A stretch of DNA of 64,000 nucleotides from Rhinopomastus cyanomelas (Eukaryota; Chordata; Aves; Bucerotiformes; Rhinopomastidae): positions 620,001-684,000 of the forward strand of contig VXBP01004478.1 in the NCBI GenBank assembly GCA_013400115.1, written 5' to 3'. The notes beneath the pieces were generated by a model. The model ran no database searches and was not told where the DNA came from. It saw nothing but the letters and a program-made list of their open reading frames with translations. This document shows, one piece after another, positions 12,631-24,664 of this stretch (its first letter is position 1; each line of letters starts with the position of its first letter). The position numbers and the translations under genes are program-made.

Positions 12631-13569
12631 CCACTCACACCTAACTATGAACCTGACATGGGGATCTCCAGCCTTAGAAATATCCAAAACAAGGCCCTGA
12701 GCAACTTGCTCTAGCTGACCCTGCTTTGAGCAAAGGCTTTTGTCTTGAGACCTGCAGATGTCCCCTCCATCCTGAACTACTCTATAACTCTTTGAAAAGT
12801 CTGAGACTCTGCTAGTTCATGAAAGTGCTCTGTCAATCAAGTTTCAAGAAGATGTTGCAACGTTAGTTTCAAAGGTAATAACAAACAAACATAATTTCTA
12901 CTGTGATTTTAATTTTTTTTCCTCATCAAAAAGAAGTATGCTGTATACAAACCCAGGACAGTATGAAGTTTCTTTTCACGTGGACTCAATTCACTTCAGC
13001 CTTTGACATTAAATGCAGCTGTAACAGGATACTCTTGTAAGTATATCTCTGCATTAATATAATGCTTTCTAAAATATCAAAACATGCAATAAAGGCTGCA
13101 CCATCTCCAGGAAGAACTAAGTCAATGAGAACGTTTTATGCAGCTGCTTTGTGCTTTTAAAGACTAACAAAAGCCAGGAGTTCTGCAGGTATCTTGGAGG
13201 TATACATGCCATAGCTGAAGACAGAAAAGCAGCACTGAAGAGCTTTGGATTCCCAGAGACTAAAATATTGGGCAGGGGTCCCACAAGCCTCCTCTTCAGG
13301 GGAAAAAGAATTAGAAGAATGAAGTAACCCAAACTTCCTGCACTTCTTGCTCACAAGACCTGATACAGTCTTATGCAGATGCTTCTGTAAGTTTCAGCTA
13401 TTAACAAAGAGCCATCAGTCACAAGTATGACTCAAGTATCGCACACCTTGCCATTTGCCAAAGTATTTTACTGAAATAACAGAAGAAAAAGAGAAGATGC
13501 TGAACCATGTTTCCTATAACAGTCTGTCAGCAAAATTCTTGCTTCTGGAGGAACTTCTCTAATGAGCAA

Positions 13570-14135
13570 AGACATCCTAACAAAATCATGTTGCCCAGAG
13601 TCCCATCCAAACTGACTCTGAATGTTTCCATCGCTTATACTACCTTTCTGAGCAACCTGTTGCAATGCTTCACCACCCTCCTTGTAAAACATTTCTTCCT
13701 TATATCCAGGCTAAATCTACTCTGCATTAGTTTAAAACCGTAACTTCTTGCCCTGGTACAAGAGGCCCTGCTAAAAAGTCTGTCCCCATCTTCCTTACAG
13801 GCCCCTTAAAGTACCAAAAGCCAATAGTAAGATCTCCCTAGAGCCTTCTCTTCTCCTGGCTGAGCAGTCCCAACACTCACAGCCTGTCCTCATAGCAGAG
13901 GTGTTTCAGCACTCCAATCATTTTCATGGTCCTCCACTGGACACTCTTAAACAGGTTCATGTCTTTCTTGTGTTCTTGCCCCATTCTCTCAACATTACAG
14001 ATTCAGCAATTAAACAGCTGTATTTAATACCTTTCTTCAAAGATGCTGAATCCCCAAGTCCATTCTCCAGACCATCAGGAAGCTCATTCTCCCTGCAGAA
14101 CATCTTCAGATACACTAGTTCACATTTGTTCGTAT
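13570..14135 (-). mobile_element. Old CR1 fragment
   Basis: Landmarks include CACCACCCTCCTTGTAAAAC, TTCTTCCTTATATCCAGGCT, AGAGCCTTCTCTTCTCCTGG, CTGAGCAGTCCCAACACTCA, CAGCCTGTCCTCATAGCAGA and TGGTCCTCCACTGGACAC. All are in CR1 order on the minus strand, with heavy divergence. Confidence 0.8.
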
Positions 14136-14239
14136 TATGAAGATGCTACACGACTGGATCTGACAAAACTCTGTAACCAACTTTAGATGTTTCATGGTTA
14201 CTGTTCTGCATTTAATGAAAGCATATCTTATTGATATTG

Positions 14240-14320
14240 GGATGAAGGTTGGACTTGATGATCCTGGAGGTCCTTTCCAGCCATGAGGATTCTGTGATAG
14301 TTTTCTGTAATTCTGTAGTA
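14240..14320 (+). mobile_element. CR1 3' end fragment
   Basis: GGTTGGACTTGATGATCCTG, GGTCCTTTCCAGCC and ATTCTGTGATAG form the plus-strand CR1 tail. It lies next to a minus-strand copy, giving a convergent arrangement. Confidence 0.85.
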
Positions 14321-17300
14321 GCAAAAAGTATGTTTCAACATTTTTGTTTGTGAATTGAAGGGCATACCGTTTGCAAATTCATATTTGTGTTTATAAATAT
14401 TTGAAATATTTTCTTTTCATAAAGCAGAAGAGCAAAAAATGGAAAATAAAACCACCTTATAGTGGCTCTTAAAGTCAAAAGTTAATAAAATTTACAAAAC
14501 TGTCAGTAGCTGAGTATCACAGACTATGAAAACCTGAAAAGGAGGAGGGGGAAAAAAAGGGATTACTTAAAACTGATTACACCACCATATTACTGGTACC
14601 AGAGTTAGTTCAGAAGGCTCTACTCAGAGGATGATTACTTCCATCCTCATGGCTATGTTGTCCCAGTACTACAAAAGTCATTTGCTATCAAAAGTTATGA
14701 ATAACAATTTCATCCATAAGTGAATACCATACCCTATTTCAGTTTCATCTAATTCCAAAACCTAATACCTATTATGCATACTTAGGAAAGGCTTCCAACT
14801 GTAAACAAAAGGGCAGTAAAAGAAGCATCATTTTCCAAATATAGAAGTCCAGCATTTGTAAGCTCTTGACTAGCATAAGCAGTATTTTCAGCAACGCAAG
14901 CTTTCAGTGAATTGTTATACTGGAATAATTTCACTGATGAAACTCAATGTTAAATTAAAGCAGGGCAGTCACATTATAAGGTTGCATTAATATGAATGAA
15001 TCAACACCACTGATACAAATTTCAGCAATGCCAAAACACTCAGACTTATTTACTGAAGATTATTATTTTTCATATACTTCAAAACCAGAACAACCTCTAA
15101 ACCACCAAAACTATCAGAATGCAAATAGCAGCAGAGTTAGTAGGCTGATCAGAAGTTGAAGTGCTTCTCTACTGGAAATAACTGATAATCTTTCTCTTAG
15201 GAGGACTGTTAACGACAATCATTTTAAATTGAAAATTATGAAACTATAGCTCAAATGCTGAAGTCAGTCATATTCCTATAGCTGAAGCACTATGTGACTC
15301 TACACAGGTAATTCTTTTTTTAATAGTTCATTACCTTTATGCTGAATATCAATTATTGAATACTGTTAATAATTCATAGTGCATCCCAGCCAAACCTTTG
15401 GAAGAGAAAACGAGGAGGTGGACCATCAAATTCAAAAGTGATGTTTCAAGAGAGTCGGGGCTGCTGATTACAAAAGCAAGTCTTAAATTTGATTCACACT
15501 CAAAGAAAGCTTAAGGGTTCTGTCTGTGCAAGAAATAATAATACTCCATGATGGCCTATTTCCAAAAAATATGAAGGGTAAGTAAGACTCAAATTCCATC
15601 ACAAAATACATGGCACTTACTCTAAACACACGCTGCTACACAGACCCTTTGAATGCCTATCAACTAAACAGGTAGCTGCTATTATACTGCTCTGAATTAA
15701 GAACTACAAAATGCTGTAGTAACAGGAATGCAACACAAGTTGATTTGAAACTGCAGATTTAGCAGGACAGGATGAGATTTAAAAAAGCATAGTACAAGTA
15801 ATAAACAGGTAAGATTAAGAGATTGACTTAGAATAGCTTTAACAACTTATTAACACAACTGTGCTAATACTGTGCACAGAATTTATCAGGATATGAAAGT
15901 CTCGGGTTTGGTACTAACCCAGTTGCAAATCTCATTCCAGTTTGCTCAAATTCAGCATGGTGTAAAATAGGAACAAACACTTCAGTAGGAAGTCCAATGA
16001 TTATGCAGTTTTGGGGTGCTAGCTTTTCTTTTTTAAGGGCATAATATAGACAGTGATTCATGTATTTTAAAACCATGACTAGTGACTCTGAAAAGCATGA
16101 TCATGAAAGAAAAAAAAACTGTCCCACAACCTCCTAGACATCAGCTTTATGAATGTAATGAGCCATGCCCCTTGACTCGGTGGGACTGATGATCTTAAAG
16201 GTCTTTCCCAATCAAAATGATTCTGTGATTCTGTGACTTCTACTCCTTTAAATACTCAACACAAAGCCAGGGAGCAGGGGGGCAGTGAGGGAAAATATGG
16301 AGGCAACAGCAAGTCTTGTGCATAATTGACTACACAGCTAAACATTCAGTCTTGCAAAACATGTAGTTCCACTTGGGAATCAGGTCATAACTTTGAAAAA
16401 TAGCATCTTGATAAGGAAAGGTGCTAACCTTCTCCTTGATGCAATGGGATAAAACATAGGAAGGGTATCAGGTATCAAAATAAAGATTTGAAGTGTTTTA
16501 AGTGTTAATACCGGTCTCAAAACTTTATCACTTCAGTGAGACAAAAACAATAAAGCAGCCTTTAGGTATTCACCTTCCTTATAATATATGAACTGCATCC
16601 TGAAAGACAAATAAGATGTACAGCTAAGATGAAAACAGCTGTTCTGAGTTAAGCAGTAAGGAATACTAAGTGATTGCTCACCATGACAGATTTTTAGAAG
16701 TTATTGCCTATAGAAATGTATCAATCCATCACAGCACAGCAACAGCCAAAGCCATCTGCTGAGATACTACTGGTGCTTCATGACTGATACAAGGAGTGAA
16801 AAAACCCCACAACCGTAAACACCCACTGTCAAAGATTAGATAAAAAGGCCAAAAGCACTCATTTACACTAAATTAAGTCACTAATCAGTCATTCAGAGAT
16901 TTTCCGTAACCAAAACTAAGTTTTCCACTAAAGCACTACATCATGACAACTACGGTGCTTCTAAGTAGCTGTCCTTGGAACTGTATTACACATTCTCACA
17001 CTGGATACTGCTCTTTTCATATGGCTCTAGTAGCACTTACTGTAACATCCAGACATACCTTGGTGTGGAGATAATACACACACAAAAAGGAATCAGTGGG
17101 AGAGAGTCATTTGGACAAGGACTGTCACTTCCAGTTCACCATTACCTAAACCAAAACTCACACACAAAAAAACACACACCAAACTAACCCTAACAGTAAA
17201 GAAAAAACAACTGCAAAATTCCCCACAAACTATTTTTTTTTAATAATACCATCTATCAGCAGAGAATTACACTGTGTGAGTTCCTGACAGAAAAAAAAAC

Positions 17301-20300
17301 AACCTTGCAAAGCTAGTTTCACAAGAAGAACAAATGTCATATGATGGAAGCTACACGTCACAAGGCCCACACTTTTTCAGAGCAAAACAGCATCCAATGA
17401 ACAAAAGTGATTCTTCCTCCCTGCACAAGAACAAAACTTTGCCTCCAGATGTGGAAGCAACCAAAACTGTAAATGGATTCAAAGAACTCAAATATCAAAA
17501 GTCATCATTAGCTTAAGACCACCCTCCATCAGCGTCTGAAGAAAAGAAGTAGCAAAGGAAAAGAAAGAATCTTCCTTAGATCTGCTTTCCCTTACATTTT
17601 TCCTTGTGATGGCTACTACAGAAAGGCTGCAGGACTAGGAGGATCTATCATACAATCCAATCCATTTGCTCTGGAGCTGCAAATGCCACTCCTACAAGTA
17701 CGCAGTGTGACAGAGCACTAAAAAAATGGCTTACCTCTTGTGATGGGTGACTAACACTGAAGTAGGATGGAACAGCCAAGAAAATGAGAAGAGCTAGGCA
17801 GAAGCGTGGGCTGTAGTCAACAAGAACAGCAAGAGACTTTTTGAACTATGCCTAGTGTTTGACCTACTTCTCAAGAGAACTCTCTAGCTTGACAAAAAAA
17901 AATACATATAAAAGCTTTCCAGATTGCACAAGGAGAACACTGGTCAGCCACACCTGGATCACACTGAAATCTGCATTACATCATTTGTTCAAGACACACA
18001 GGCCAAACAAACAGCATGTATCAGCACTAGTCACAATTTCTTCAGATCAGTTGGCTTACTGCTCCCCTTTCTTATCCTGCACTGCTATAGAAAGGAGAAA
18101 GCTTCCTAAAAGCTAAGAAACAATACAATTCATGTAGTCATGTTTGATGAAAGCTGGCCAGAGAAGAGACAGTTCAAAATACACACTGAAGAAAAAATTC
18201 AATTTAAATACTGGAAAAGCAGAGAATTAAGGAAGCATGTCAGTAAAAATAGTTAAAGGAAAGGCCATACATTATAGCAAACCAAATTAAAGCAGTGTGT
18301 GGAAATTCTGTACTAGGAAACGAGTGAAACAAAACTATGCCTGAAATAGACAAATACAGGTGAACAGACTGGTCTGTTTCCACATTCATCTCTTATTTGC
18401 TGGAGCCCACAGTGCAGAACTTTATCTTAAACATTTGTCTAACATGTAACAAAGTATAAAAGTCTATCAGGAAGGATAGAAACTATGAAGAATGACAAGC
18501 AGCACATCTGTCACACAAATAACAACATCCTTGACAGTCCCCACAAAAAAAACTAATAAAGCTGTTCAAAGGGGAAAGGCCTCCTCATCAACAGAAGCAC
18601 AGAACTGGTGTCAAAATATCTCCAAAGAGAAATCACTAAGAGCAACTAGAGGATTATACTGTTTGCAAGGAAAACCTTTGCAGTACACAGGGGTCAGTGG
18701 GCACACAACTCAGAGAAAGTGTGCTGAACCCAGGATTTTGTATTAAAACCATGAACCAAAATCAAGATAGGCACAGAAGGATTCACAAGGTACAATGAAG
18801 AGATCCCTACTACTTCCAGAAATGTAAAAGGAATACTATAAAGGGCTGTCTTCATTAAGCCTTCCAATGTAATGCTAAGCAATGAAGAATAACACAAGCA
18901 ACGATATCAGAAGTACCAAGTGATACTCCATTAAACATATTCACAAGTATAACAGAACTTTGAACACACAGTAAGTTCAGAGGAAAAGAAGCATCGTCAA
19001 GAAAAAAGAAGCATCAAGAGAAACCACTAATCCCATAAACAACGTAGGCATGCCCAAGCACAAAATACTGCCTGAGTTGAAAGTGAACAGTTTAAAATTT
19101 GGCAAGGCTGAAAATCCAACAACATATTAGACACGGAAAGAGATTTTCAGCACTGCATAAAAAGCACTTCAACACTTCAGATAAAATAAATCACTGTGTC
19201 CATCAACATCAGAAGGTACCACATGAGGCAAATCTGAAATGTAGTTAGAGACACCACAGTGTGGGGCCACCAAAACAAGCAAGTAAAGGCAAAAACTGTC
19301 CAATAAAAATCTTAGGAGGAAAACTTAACAGGAAAGAAGAGTGACCATCTCCATGACAAGGGCAAGGCAAACCAAAGTTTGTGTCAGACTACGCTGCCTG
19401 TACACAGATGCAGAAGAGTGAACAGACTTATTTAAGCTTTACACAGATGACAGCAATCTCAGTTAAGAAGTTTTTTAACAGCACCCCAATCTTTAACTTC
19501 TGATCCTCTCCAATAACATAAGAAGACTCAGTTATGCAGAATTACTGTTCTGGAAAGCTATCACCTAATACCGAATGTGGTACAGTTTATTTCTTTTAGA
19601 GACTTAACATATCAAGGAACATCAAACTGAGATCAGCTCTTTAACCATTGTCCACTCATCATTACACTCATCACTGCATCAAGTCATTCAGAAACAGTAA
19701 AGGTAAGGGCTGTGAAGAAAACAAAGCAAAACCTAAAACCTTGAAACAAGTCATCTCCACCCCCACCCAACTCCCAAAGAATGCTTATAAACTATAAACT
19801 GTGTTTTGTTTAAAGCTGCTATTAGAATATTTCACCTAGAACCACACAAATGTTTAGTGATCTAGGGGTATGCCACCAGCTTTACTTTGTATCTGCCACA
19901 TTCATGTGCGAGTAAATTAAGCTTCAAATACACAAACTTGAGTTTGAGACATTCACTCCATCCGGAAGGGAAAGATCAGTGAACACAACATAACCTCTCT
20001 CTGCTGAGGGACTACTGACTATTGTATATTTGAGTCCATCTGTTAAGTAATGACTGATCCAGAATGCATCGCTGCTGCTGCAGGCTCCAAAGCAGTTTTA
20101 CATTCATATACATTGCCTGATGCTGAGAGTTCTGTTAAACGCTCCTGCATTTATTTTCAAATAGAAGCACAATTACCAGCAATAGGAACTAATTAGTAGC
20201 TAGATCTTATGTGCAAGCACTGTTATAAGCACTATATGTCCTCCACTAAAATATCAAGACATACTCTAACCAACCCACCAAAGACAAACCAGTATTAGTC

Positions 20301-22014
20301 CAGATGCTGACAAATTAACACCCAGAACTAAAATAAGCTTAAATATCAGTGAGAAGAACGAAAGAAAATGCAAACTAGAGCAAACTAGAAAAGGATTAAA
20401 CTTCTGCATCTCTGTCATGATTTATACAAAGCTGGTTAATAAAACAACTCCATGTCATTCCCTAATTCTGAGTGCTACTTTTTAAGAAATGGGTAATAAT
20501 CCAATAAACTTACAATAACTTGTACCACACAGTAGTGAAAGGATTAAAAAATTATAAATCATGTTGCAGCGAAGTGTAAAAGAGCTTGTAGAGGGGTGTG
20601 GAAAACGTAACAGATTACTGTTTCGACATATTCAAAAAACTATTAGTGCTTTAACCCTGTGTGCTTAGACAAGCCATAAATATTAAAATGATCTAACCTA
20701 AACGTGTCTTCCCCTGCATGCTGCAGCTTTTCCAGTCAGTCTCTGCTAGGTCAAATGCAAATAACTGTCAAACAGAAGAATGCATCCTTTTAAAGTGTTT
20801 GAAACAAAATGTATTCTCTATATGACTTTGTACCAAATGAGCGGAGGCTAGAAGCATTAAACTCGTTTGAAACAAAGGCAGTTTCCATTAATTGCCGTTC
20901 AGTTTTGAGCAGTCATTTTTCCTACCCTATTTTATATGCAAAAAATGAGGATATTTCATTGACTGAACTGCTTCAAAAGCTTTGCTGCAGCAAATCTTGC
21001 ATTCAGGAGCAGCACCAAATTGCACATAATTGAAAGTGATTCATTTTTAGATCCACTCGTTTGGCTTCTGTAGGTTCCTCAGGCTTTGGTGTAGGTAGCG
21101 CAAAAACATTAAGTCATACAGTCCTGCAGTAACTCTTTCACTCCATGAAGTGAGCAGATGACTAAGGAGCCACATTGTAGCATCTTCTCCCTGTTTCAGG
21201 CTATTTACCAGAGTACAATAGTTTTTTTGCAATGCACAGACCTTAAATCTAGCAACTTTGGAGACAAGAAGGTGTTTTGTAAATCGTGGCAGATTATTAA
21301 GAAATGAGCAGCCCAACACAACACTGCAATACAACTAACTCTTTATTACAGAAATTAAAGCCTATTAAATCCTTGCAAAAATCTCTCTCTCCTCCCCCCT
21401 TCCCTACAGAAAATACTCAACTAGCTCTGAGCTAACAGGGTTAAACCCTTCACATGTTCCAGCCACTAAGAAAAGATACCAGCTCAGGCTGCCTTTTTTA
21501 ATGTTTTTCAATTAAAAACAGACACCACATTCAGGCCACTCTTCTTCCCATGAGGAAGCCACCAGGTTACAGGGCAGCATCCAGACGCTGCAATCGCCCA
21601 ATTACTTAATCGCTTTATTTATTTATTTTTTTTTACATTGAGAATTGCACACACTCCACTTCTGCAGGAGGTGCCCGGGTGGAGGCACTGGGAAGGGACA
21701 GAGTGGCCTGTCTGTACCAGGAAGGATCCTGCGTGGAGTTCGGGAAGCGCTGAGTGGGCTTCAGCCACACGCACGACGAGACAACAGAAGCAGGTCACGC
21801 TATTAACGAGGAGACAGAGGACCGAGAGTTGCTGGGGAGGCAAAGATGGTTGGAAAAGGGCCATACGTGTACGGGGGCACGGGGGCAGGGAGATGAAGGC
21901 CCCTTTCAGGTTGCCCAGGGGCGGGGGGGAATAGGAGCAGCCCCAGGAGGCGGTGGGTTGCACCGGCCGGTACCCAGGGCCCCCTGCCGCCAGGGCGTCC
22001 CCGGAGCCGCTTAC
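14321..22014. other. NBEA intron 1 proximal part, largely repeat-free
   Basis: Apart from the CR1 stub at 16175, 7.7 kb next to the first exon contains almost no recognisable repeat. It is A-rich on the plus strand, particularly 16.8-20 kb. Low repeat density next to a developmental or neuronal promoter can reflect conserved regulatory DNA, but conservation was not testable here. Confidence 0.5.
16175..16237 (+). mobile_element. CR1 3' end stub
   Basis: GGTGGGACTGATGATCTTAA, GGTCTTTCCCAATC and ATTCTGTGATTCTGTGAC form a 60-base CR1 tail with the terminal octamer-type repeat. Confidence 0.85.
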
Positions 22015-22284
22015 CAGGTTCAGCACCGTCTCCACGATGTCCCGGTTGCTGACCTCCCCGACCTGGATGAGTCCGATGAGGACGGCGAATTTCATCCGGA
22101 TATTGCGGATCGGCACCGACGGGTTGATCATCCCCGCGGGGAGCACCACGGAGCCGGAGCCCGACGCCCGGAGCTCCCCCATCACCGCGACACTGCTGCT
22201 GCCACCGCCTCCGCCGCCGGCCCCGACGGAGATGAGTCCCGCGGGCTGGGGCTCCGGCCCCGACACCGGCTTCTCGCTCGCCNA
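22015..22284 (-). CDS. NBEA: NBEA (neurobeachin) coding exon 1, 5' part of gene only
   Basis: This is the N-terminal coding exon of neurobeachin, a very large BEACH/WD40 protein that binds protein kinase A and acts in neuronal membrane trafficking. The minus-strand frame reads ASEKP, then EPQPAGLISVGAGGGGGG, then MGELRASGSGS, then LPAGMINPSVPIRNIRMKFA and LIGLIQVGEVSNRDIVETVL, ending in NL. From memory, the MINPSVPIRN...VLNL block is the same in the mammalian protein. The Gly-rich N-terminus differs in length and composition, as expected for a low-complexity leader. The exon is 270 nt (90 codons, phase 0) and ends AACCTG before GTAAGC, a good donor, at 22015/22014. The start was placed by homology (ASEKP follows Met in mammals), but the codon at 22284-22282 reads TNG because base 22283 is undetermined. 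The next in-frame ATG is at 22182-22180 (residue 35). LRBA, the paralogue, has a different N-terminus, so NBEA is preferred. Confidence 0.95.
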
Positions 22285-22433
22285 GTCTCACCCGGCGGGG
22301 CCGCAGGGAGGCACCGTCCCAGGAGCCGCTCCCCCGCCCCGCTATAATGAGGGATTATTATGGGCGCCGATGCCCCGTTAGCCGAAGCTCTGCCCAGCCG
22401 GGGCCGCCCCCCCACCCCGCCCCGCCGCGGGGC

Positions 22434-22451
22434 CGCAGCAGCAGCAGCAGC
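22434..22451. repeat. Short CAG/CTG trinucleotide run in the inferred NBEA 5' UTR
   Basis: About five to six GCA units run in a row on the plus strand, which is CTG/TGC on the NBEA transcript strand. The run lies about 150-170 bases upstream of the predicted start codon, so it would be in the 5' UTR if transcription starts near 22590. Runs of this kind are often length-polymorphic. Confidence 0.7.
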
Positions 22452-22560
22452 GGGCGGTGCCGAGTACGGCGCGGCGGAGGCGAGCGACGAGCGGAGCTGA
22501 CGGCAGACCGACGATCGCAGCTGCCGCTGTTGTTGTGGAGCCGAAGCCGCCGCCGCTCAC

Positions 22561-22572
22561 GCCGCCATGTTG
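22561..22572 (-). promoter_or_regulatory. YY1-type motif, likely just downstream of the NBEA transcription start
   Basis: The minus strand reads CAACATGGCGGC, a match to the YY1 consensus AANATGGCGGC. YY1 sites in CpG-island promoters tend to lie within the first tens of bases of the transcript in this orientation. That would place the NBEA start slightly above 22572 and give a 5' UTR of roughly 290-350 nt. The motif match is seen directly; the start position is inferred. Confidence 0.5.
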
Positions 22573-22660
22573 CCGCCCCCTGCCTGCGGTAGCCGCCAGG
22601 GCGCCTGCGCCGAGCCCGCCGGGGGGAGTGGCCGGGCCGGGCCCCCCTAGTCGGCTGGCG

Positions 22661-22672
22661 CACAGGTGAGCA
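22661..22672 (+). other. Candidate plus-strand splice donor of a divergent transcript
   Basis: The plus strand reads CACAG followed by GTGAGCA, a near-consensus 5' splice site with the junction after 22665. It lies in the CpG island about 380 bases upstream of the NBEA start codon and points away from NBEA. CpG-island promoters often fire in both directions, so this could end the first exon of an unannotated divergent non-coding RNA. No matching acceptor could be identified by eye. Confidence 0.3.
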
Positions 22673-23112
22673 GGTGTACGGAGCCGGGGCCGCGCCGTCT
22701 TCGCGGCAGCAGGTGTGGCCGCGCTGAGGTGCGGAGGCACCACCACCACCCACTGCGGTGCCGGCGCCCACCCGGTCCAGGGGAGCCCTCGAGAGCCCCT
22801 GGACTGACAGGGCGGCACCCCTCCGTTGGCCCAGCCTCGCCCCGCCGCACCAGAGCGCCCCCTGCCGGAGGGGCGAGAGACACCGCTGGCTGGCGATGGC
22901 GCTGAGGTCGCTGCTGTTCGCTCGCCCCTCCCAGGACCCTGCTGGACTTTTCCGGCTACCTGGGCAGGGCTCCGCGGGTCTCCATTGCTGGCCCCCATAC
23001 TTTGAAGCCTCTGTGGGCTCTGATGCACCTTCCCCCATGCTGCTATGTGAGAAGTGTCTGGGTAGGGAACGTTTGGGGTAGGGTTTTAGCAACCTCAGAC
23101 TTATCAAGTGTA

Positions 23113-23640
23113 GAATCATGGAGTGGAATCATATGGAATCATTGAGGTTGAAAAAGATCAAGGAGTATAACCATCAGCCCAACATCACCATGACCACTCA
23201 ACCATATCTGCAAGTGCCACATCTACATGTTTTTGAATGGTTCTGGAGATAGTGACTCCACAGCTTCCAAGTGCAGCCTGTTCCAGTACTTGGCCTCTCT
23301 TTCAGTACATTTTTTTCTCTCTATATCAAATCTAAGCCTTCTGGCACAGTTTGAGGCCATTTCCTTGTCTTCTTGATATTTAACTGGGAGAAAAGACTGA
23401 CCCCCCACACCTCTCTACAACCACCTTTTGGATAATTGTAAAGGGCTGCAAGGTCTCCGTAAACTTCCTCCAGAGACAATAATCCCAGATCATCCCTTAG
23501 CTGCTTCTCACAGGGCTTGTGCTCTAGACCTCCTTTATACATGCTCCAGGACCTCATTGTCTCTTGTAGCGAGTGGGACAAAACTGAACAAAATTAAATC
23601 CAAGGTGCAGCCTTCCCAGCTGGAGGGACAATCACTTCTC
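23113..23640 (-). mobile_element. CR1 LINE, diverged 3' portion
   Basis: GAATCATATGGAATCATTGA with GGTTGAAAAAGATCA marks the 3' end. CCACAGCTTCCAAGTGCAGC, CTGTTCCAGTACTTGGCC and a CTCTACAACCACCTTTTGGA block follow in CR1 order. It lies immediately outside the NBEA CpG island. Confidence 0.85.
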
Positions 23641-24664
23641 CACTCCTGCTTGCCACACTATTTCTGATACAGATTTAAGTGAGGGTGTCAGGGGTTGTGT
23701 AAGGACTCTTGAGCTTTGGACCTATTGGGCATGAGGTGGGACAGGGGAACCCTGGGGTCTTCCAGTTTGAGAGCTCATATAGTTCTTGTTCAAGAAAGGA
23801 GCATTTTTCCACAACTCTTGCTTATACTTGTAATCTTGGCTCTTGATAGTGACGTTACATGCAGAGATGTCCACTTGAGCAATTTTACTGAGCCCTCTGG
23901 TTTCAGCGGTGCCTCATTGCAATGAGCACTCTTTCAAACACCTGCAGTATTTTATCAGAGAAGCAGAAGTACCTCTGATGTTTTGAGGAGGCTCAAATTA
24001 TTCAAACAGTTGTTTGAATACAGTGGTATGAATTTGCTTTATCTGTGTTGGAGATAATCTACCCAAGGTCAGGAACACATTTGGTCTTGGATTTGTAGTG
24101 ACTGTCATCACAAAACTGAATTTCAGAATAAATCTTGTCTCTGCTCTAAGAATACCGTTCATCCTGTTTCTTCTGTAACCTCAACTGTGGAAATTTTTCT
24201 GGGTTGATGGTCTTCCTTACCTCCAGCTTTAGATATTAAACTCAGGACTCAATCACTATGTCCTCCAGGATTCCTGTGACTGCTCTAAGCTCTACAAAGT
24301 GAAGACCTCACCTTTTTACTGTGAGATGCATTAGGTCTATGTACTTCTAAATATGTTTGGTTTACTTATTTACAAGGACCACAGGTGCCTGACAGTATGC
24401 TTGACAGTAACAGTGGTTACCTGAGCATCAAAGAATCAACATTCTTTCAAAAGATGGGAAGAAAATCTGAAAGATTGGCTTTGGAAGACACAAAAGTACC
24501 AAGTTCTGAAAGGAAATTCCTGTTAATTTGTTGCCATGCACAAGCAACTTGCATGACTCAGATGTAATGTCATATACTCATGAAGAGGTGAAAAGTTCCA
24601 ATCCCACTAGACCCACAGCAGAGCTAGCAAAACTGAATGCACATGCTTTTAACTGCTTTCTTAC

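Larger units (their letters stand above)
1..22014 (-). other. NBEA intron 1, first 22 kb
   Basis: All sequence left of the exon 1 donor is intron on the NBEA strand; the acceptor and exon 2 are not in the window. The first intron of NBEA is known to be long in vertebrates. No open frame resembling the next NBEA exon (which continues after VLNL with LVGGEFDLEM in mammals) was found. The contents are AT-rich DNA, old CR1 pieces, two retroelement-type repeats and one short unassigned ORF, listed separately. Confidence 0.85.
21870..22960. promoter_or_regulatory. CpG island and promoter of NBEA
   Basis: About 1.1 kb of GC-rich, CpG-dense sequence stands out sharply from the AT-rich flanks. It covers NBEA coding exon 1, the inferred 5' UTR (22285 to about 22600) and the upstream promoter. 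It contains several GC boxes (CCCCGCCCC-type, for example near 22415-22425), a YY1-type motif and a trinucleotide run. No obvious TATA box sits at a sensible distance, so a dispersed CpG-island promoter is expected. The exact transcription start cannot be fixed from sequence alone. The long GC-rich open frames on both strands here are composition effects. Confidence 0.85.

Noticed and set aside
17176..17193. CTAACCCTAAC resembling telomere repeat
   Set aside because: Fewer than two full CCCTAA units in an A/C-rich tract; chance composition.
21754..22381. Plus-strand frames of 142-197 codons opposite NBEA exon 1
   Set aside because: They are antisense shadows of the NBEA exon and GC-rich island; the translations contain no recognisable motif.
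22896..23081. Plus-strand ORF starting MALRSLLFARPSQDPAG, like a mitochondrial leader
   Set aside because: It is short, at the edge of the CpG island, runs into non-conserved sequence just before a CR1, and has no family match.
22358..23119. Long minus-strand open frames of 216-253 codons over the CpG island
   Set aside because: They are rich in Arg, Pro, Ala and Gly, overlap frames open on both strands, match no family, and lie where stop codons are rare because of GC content.
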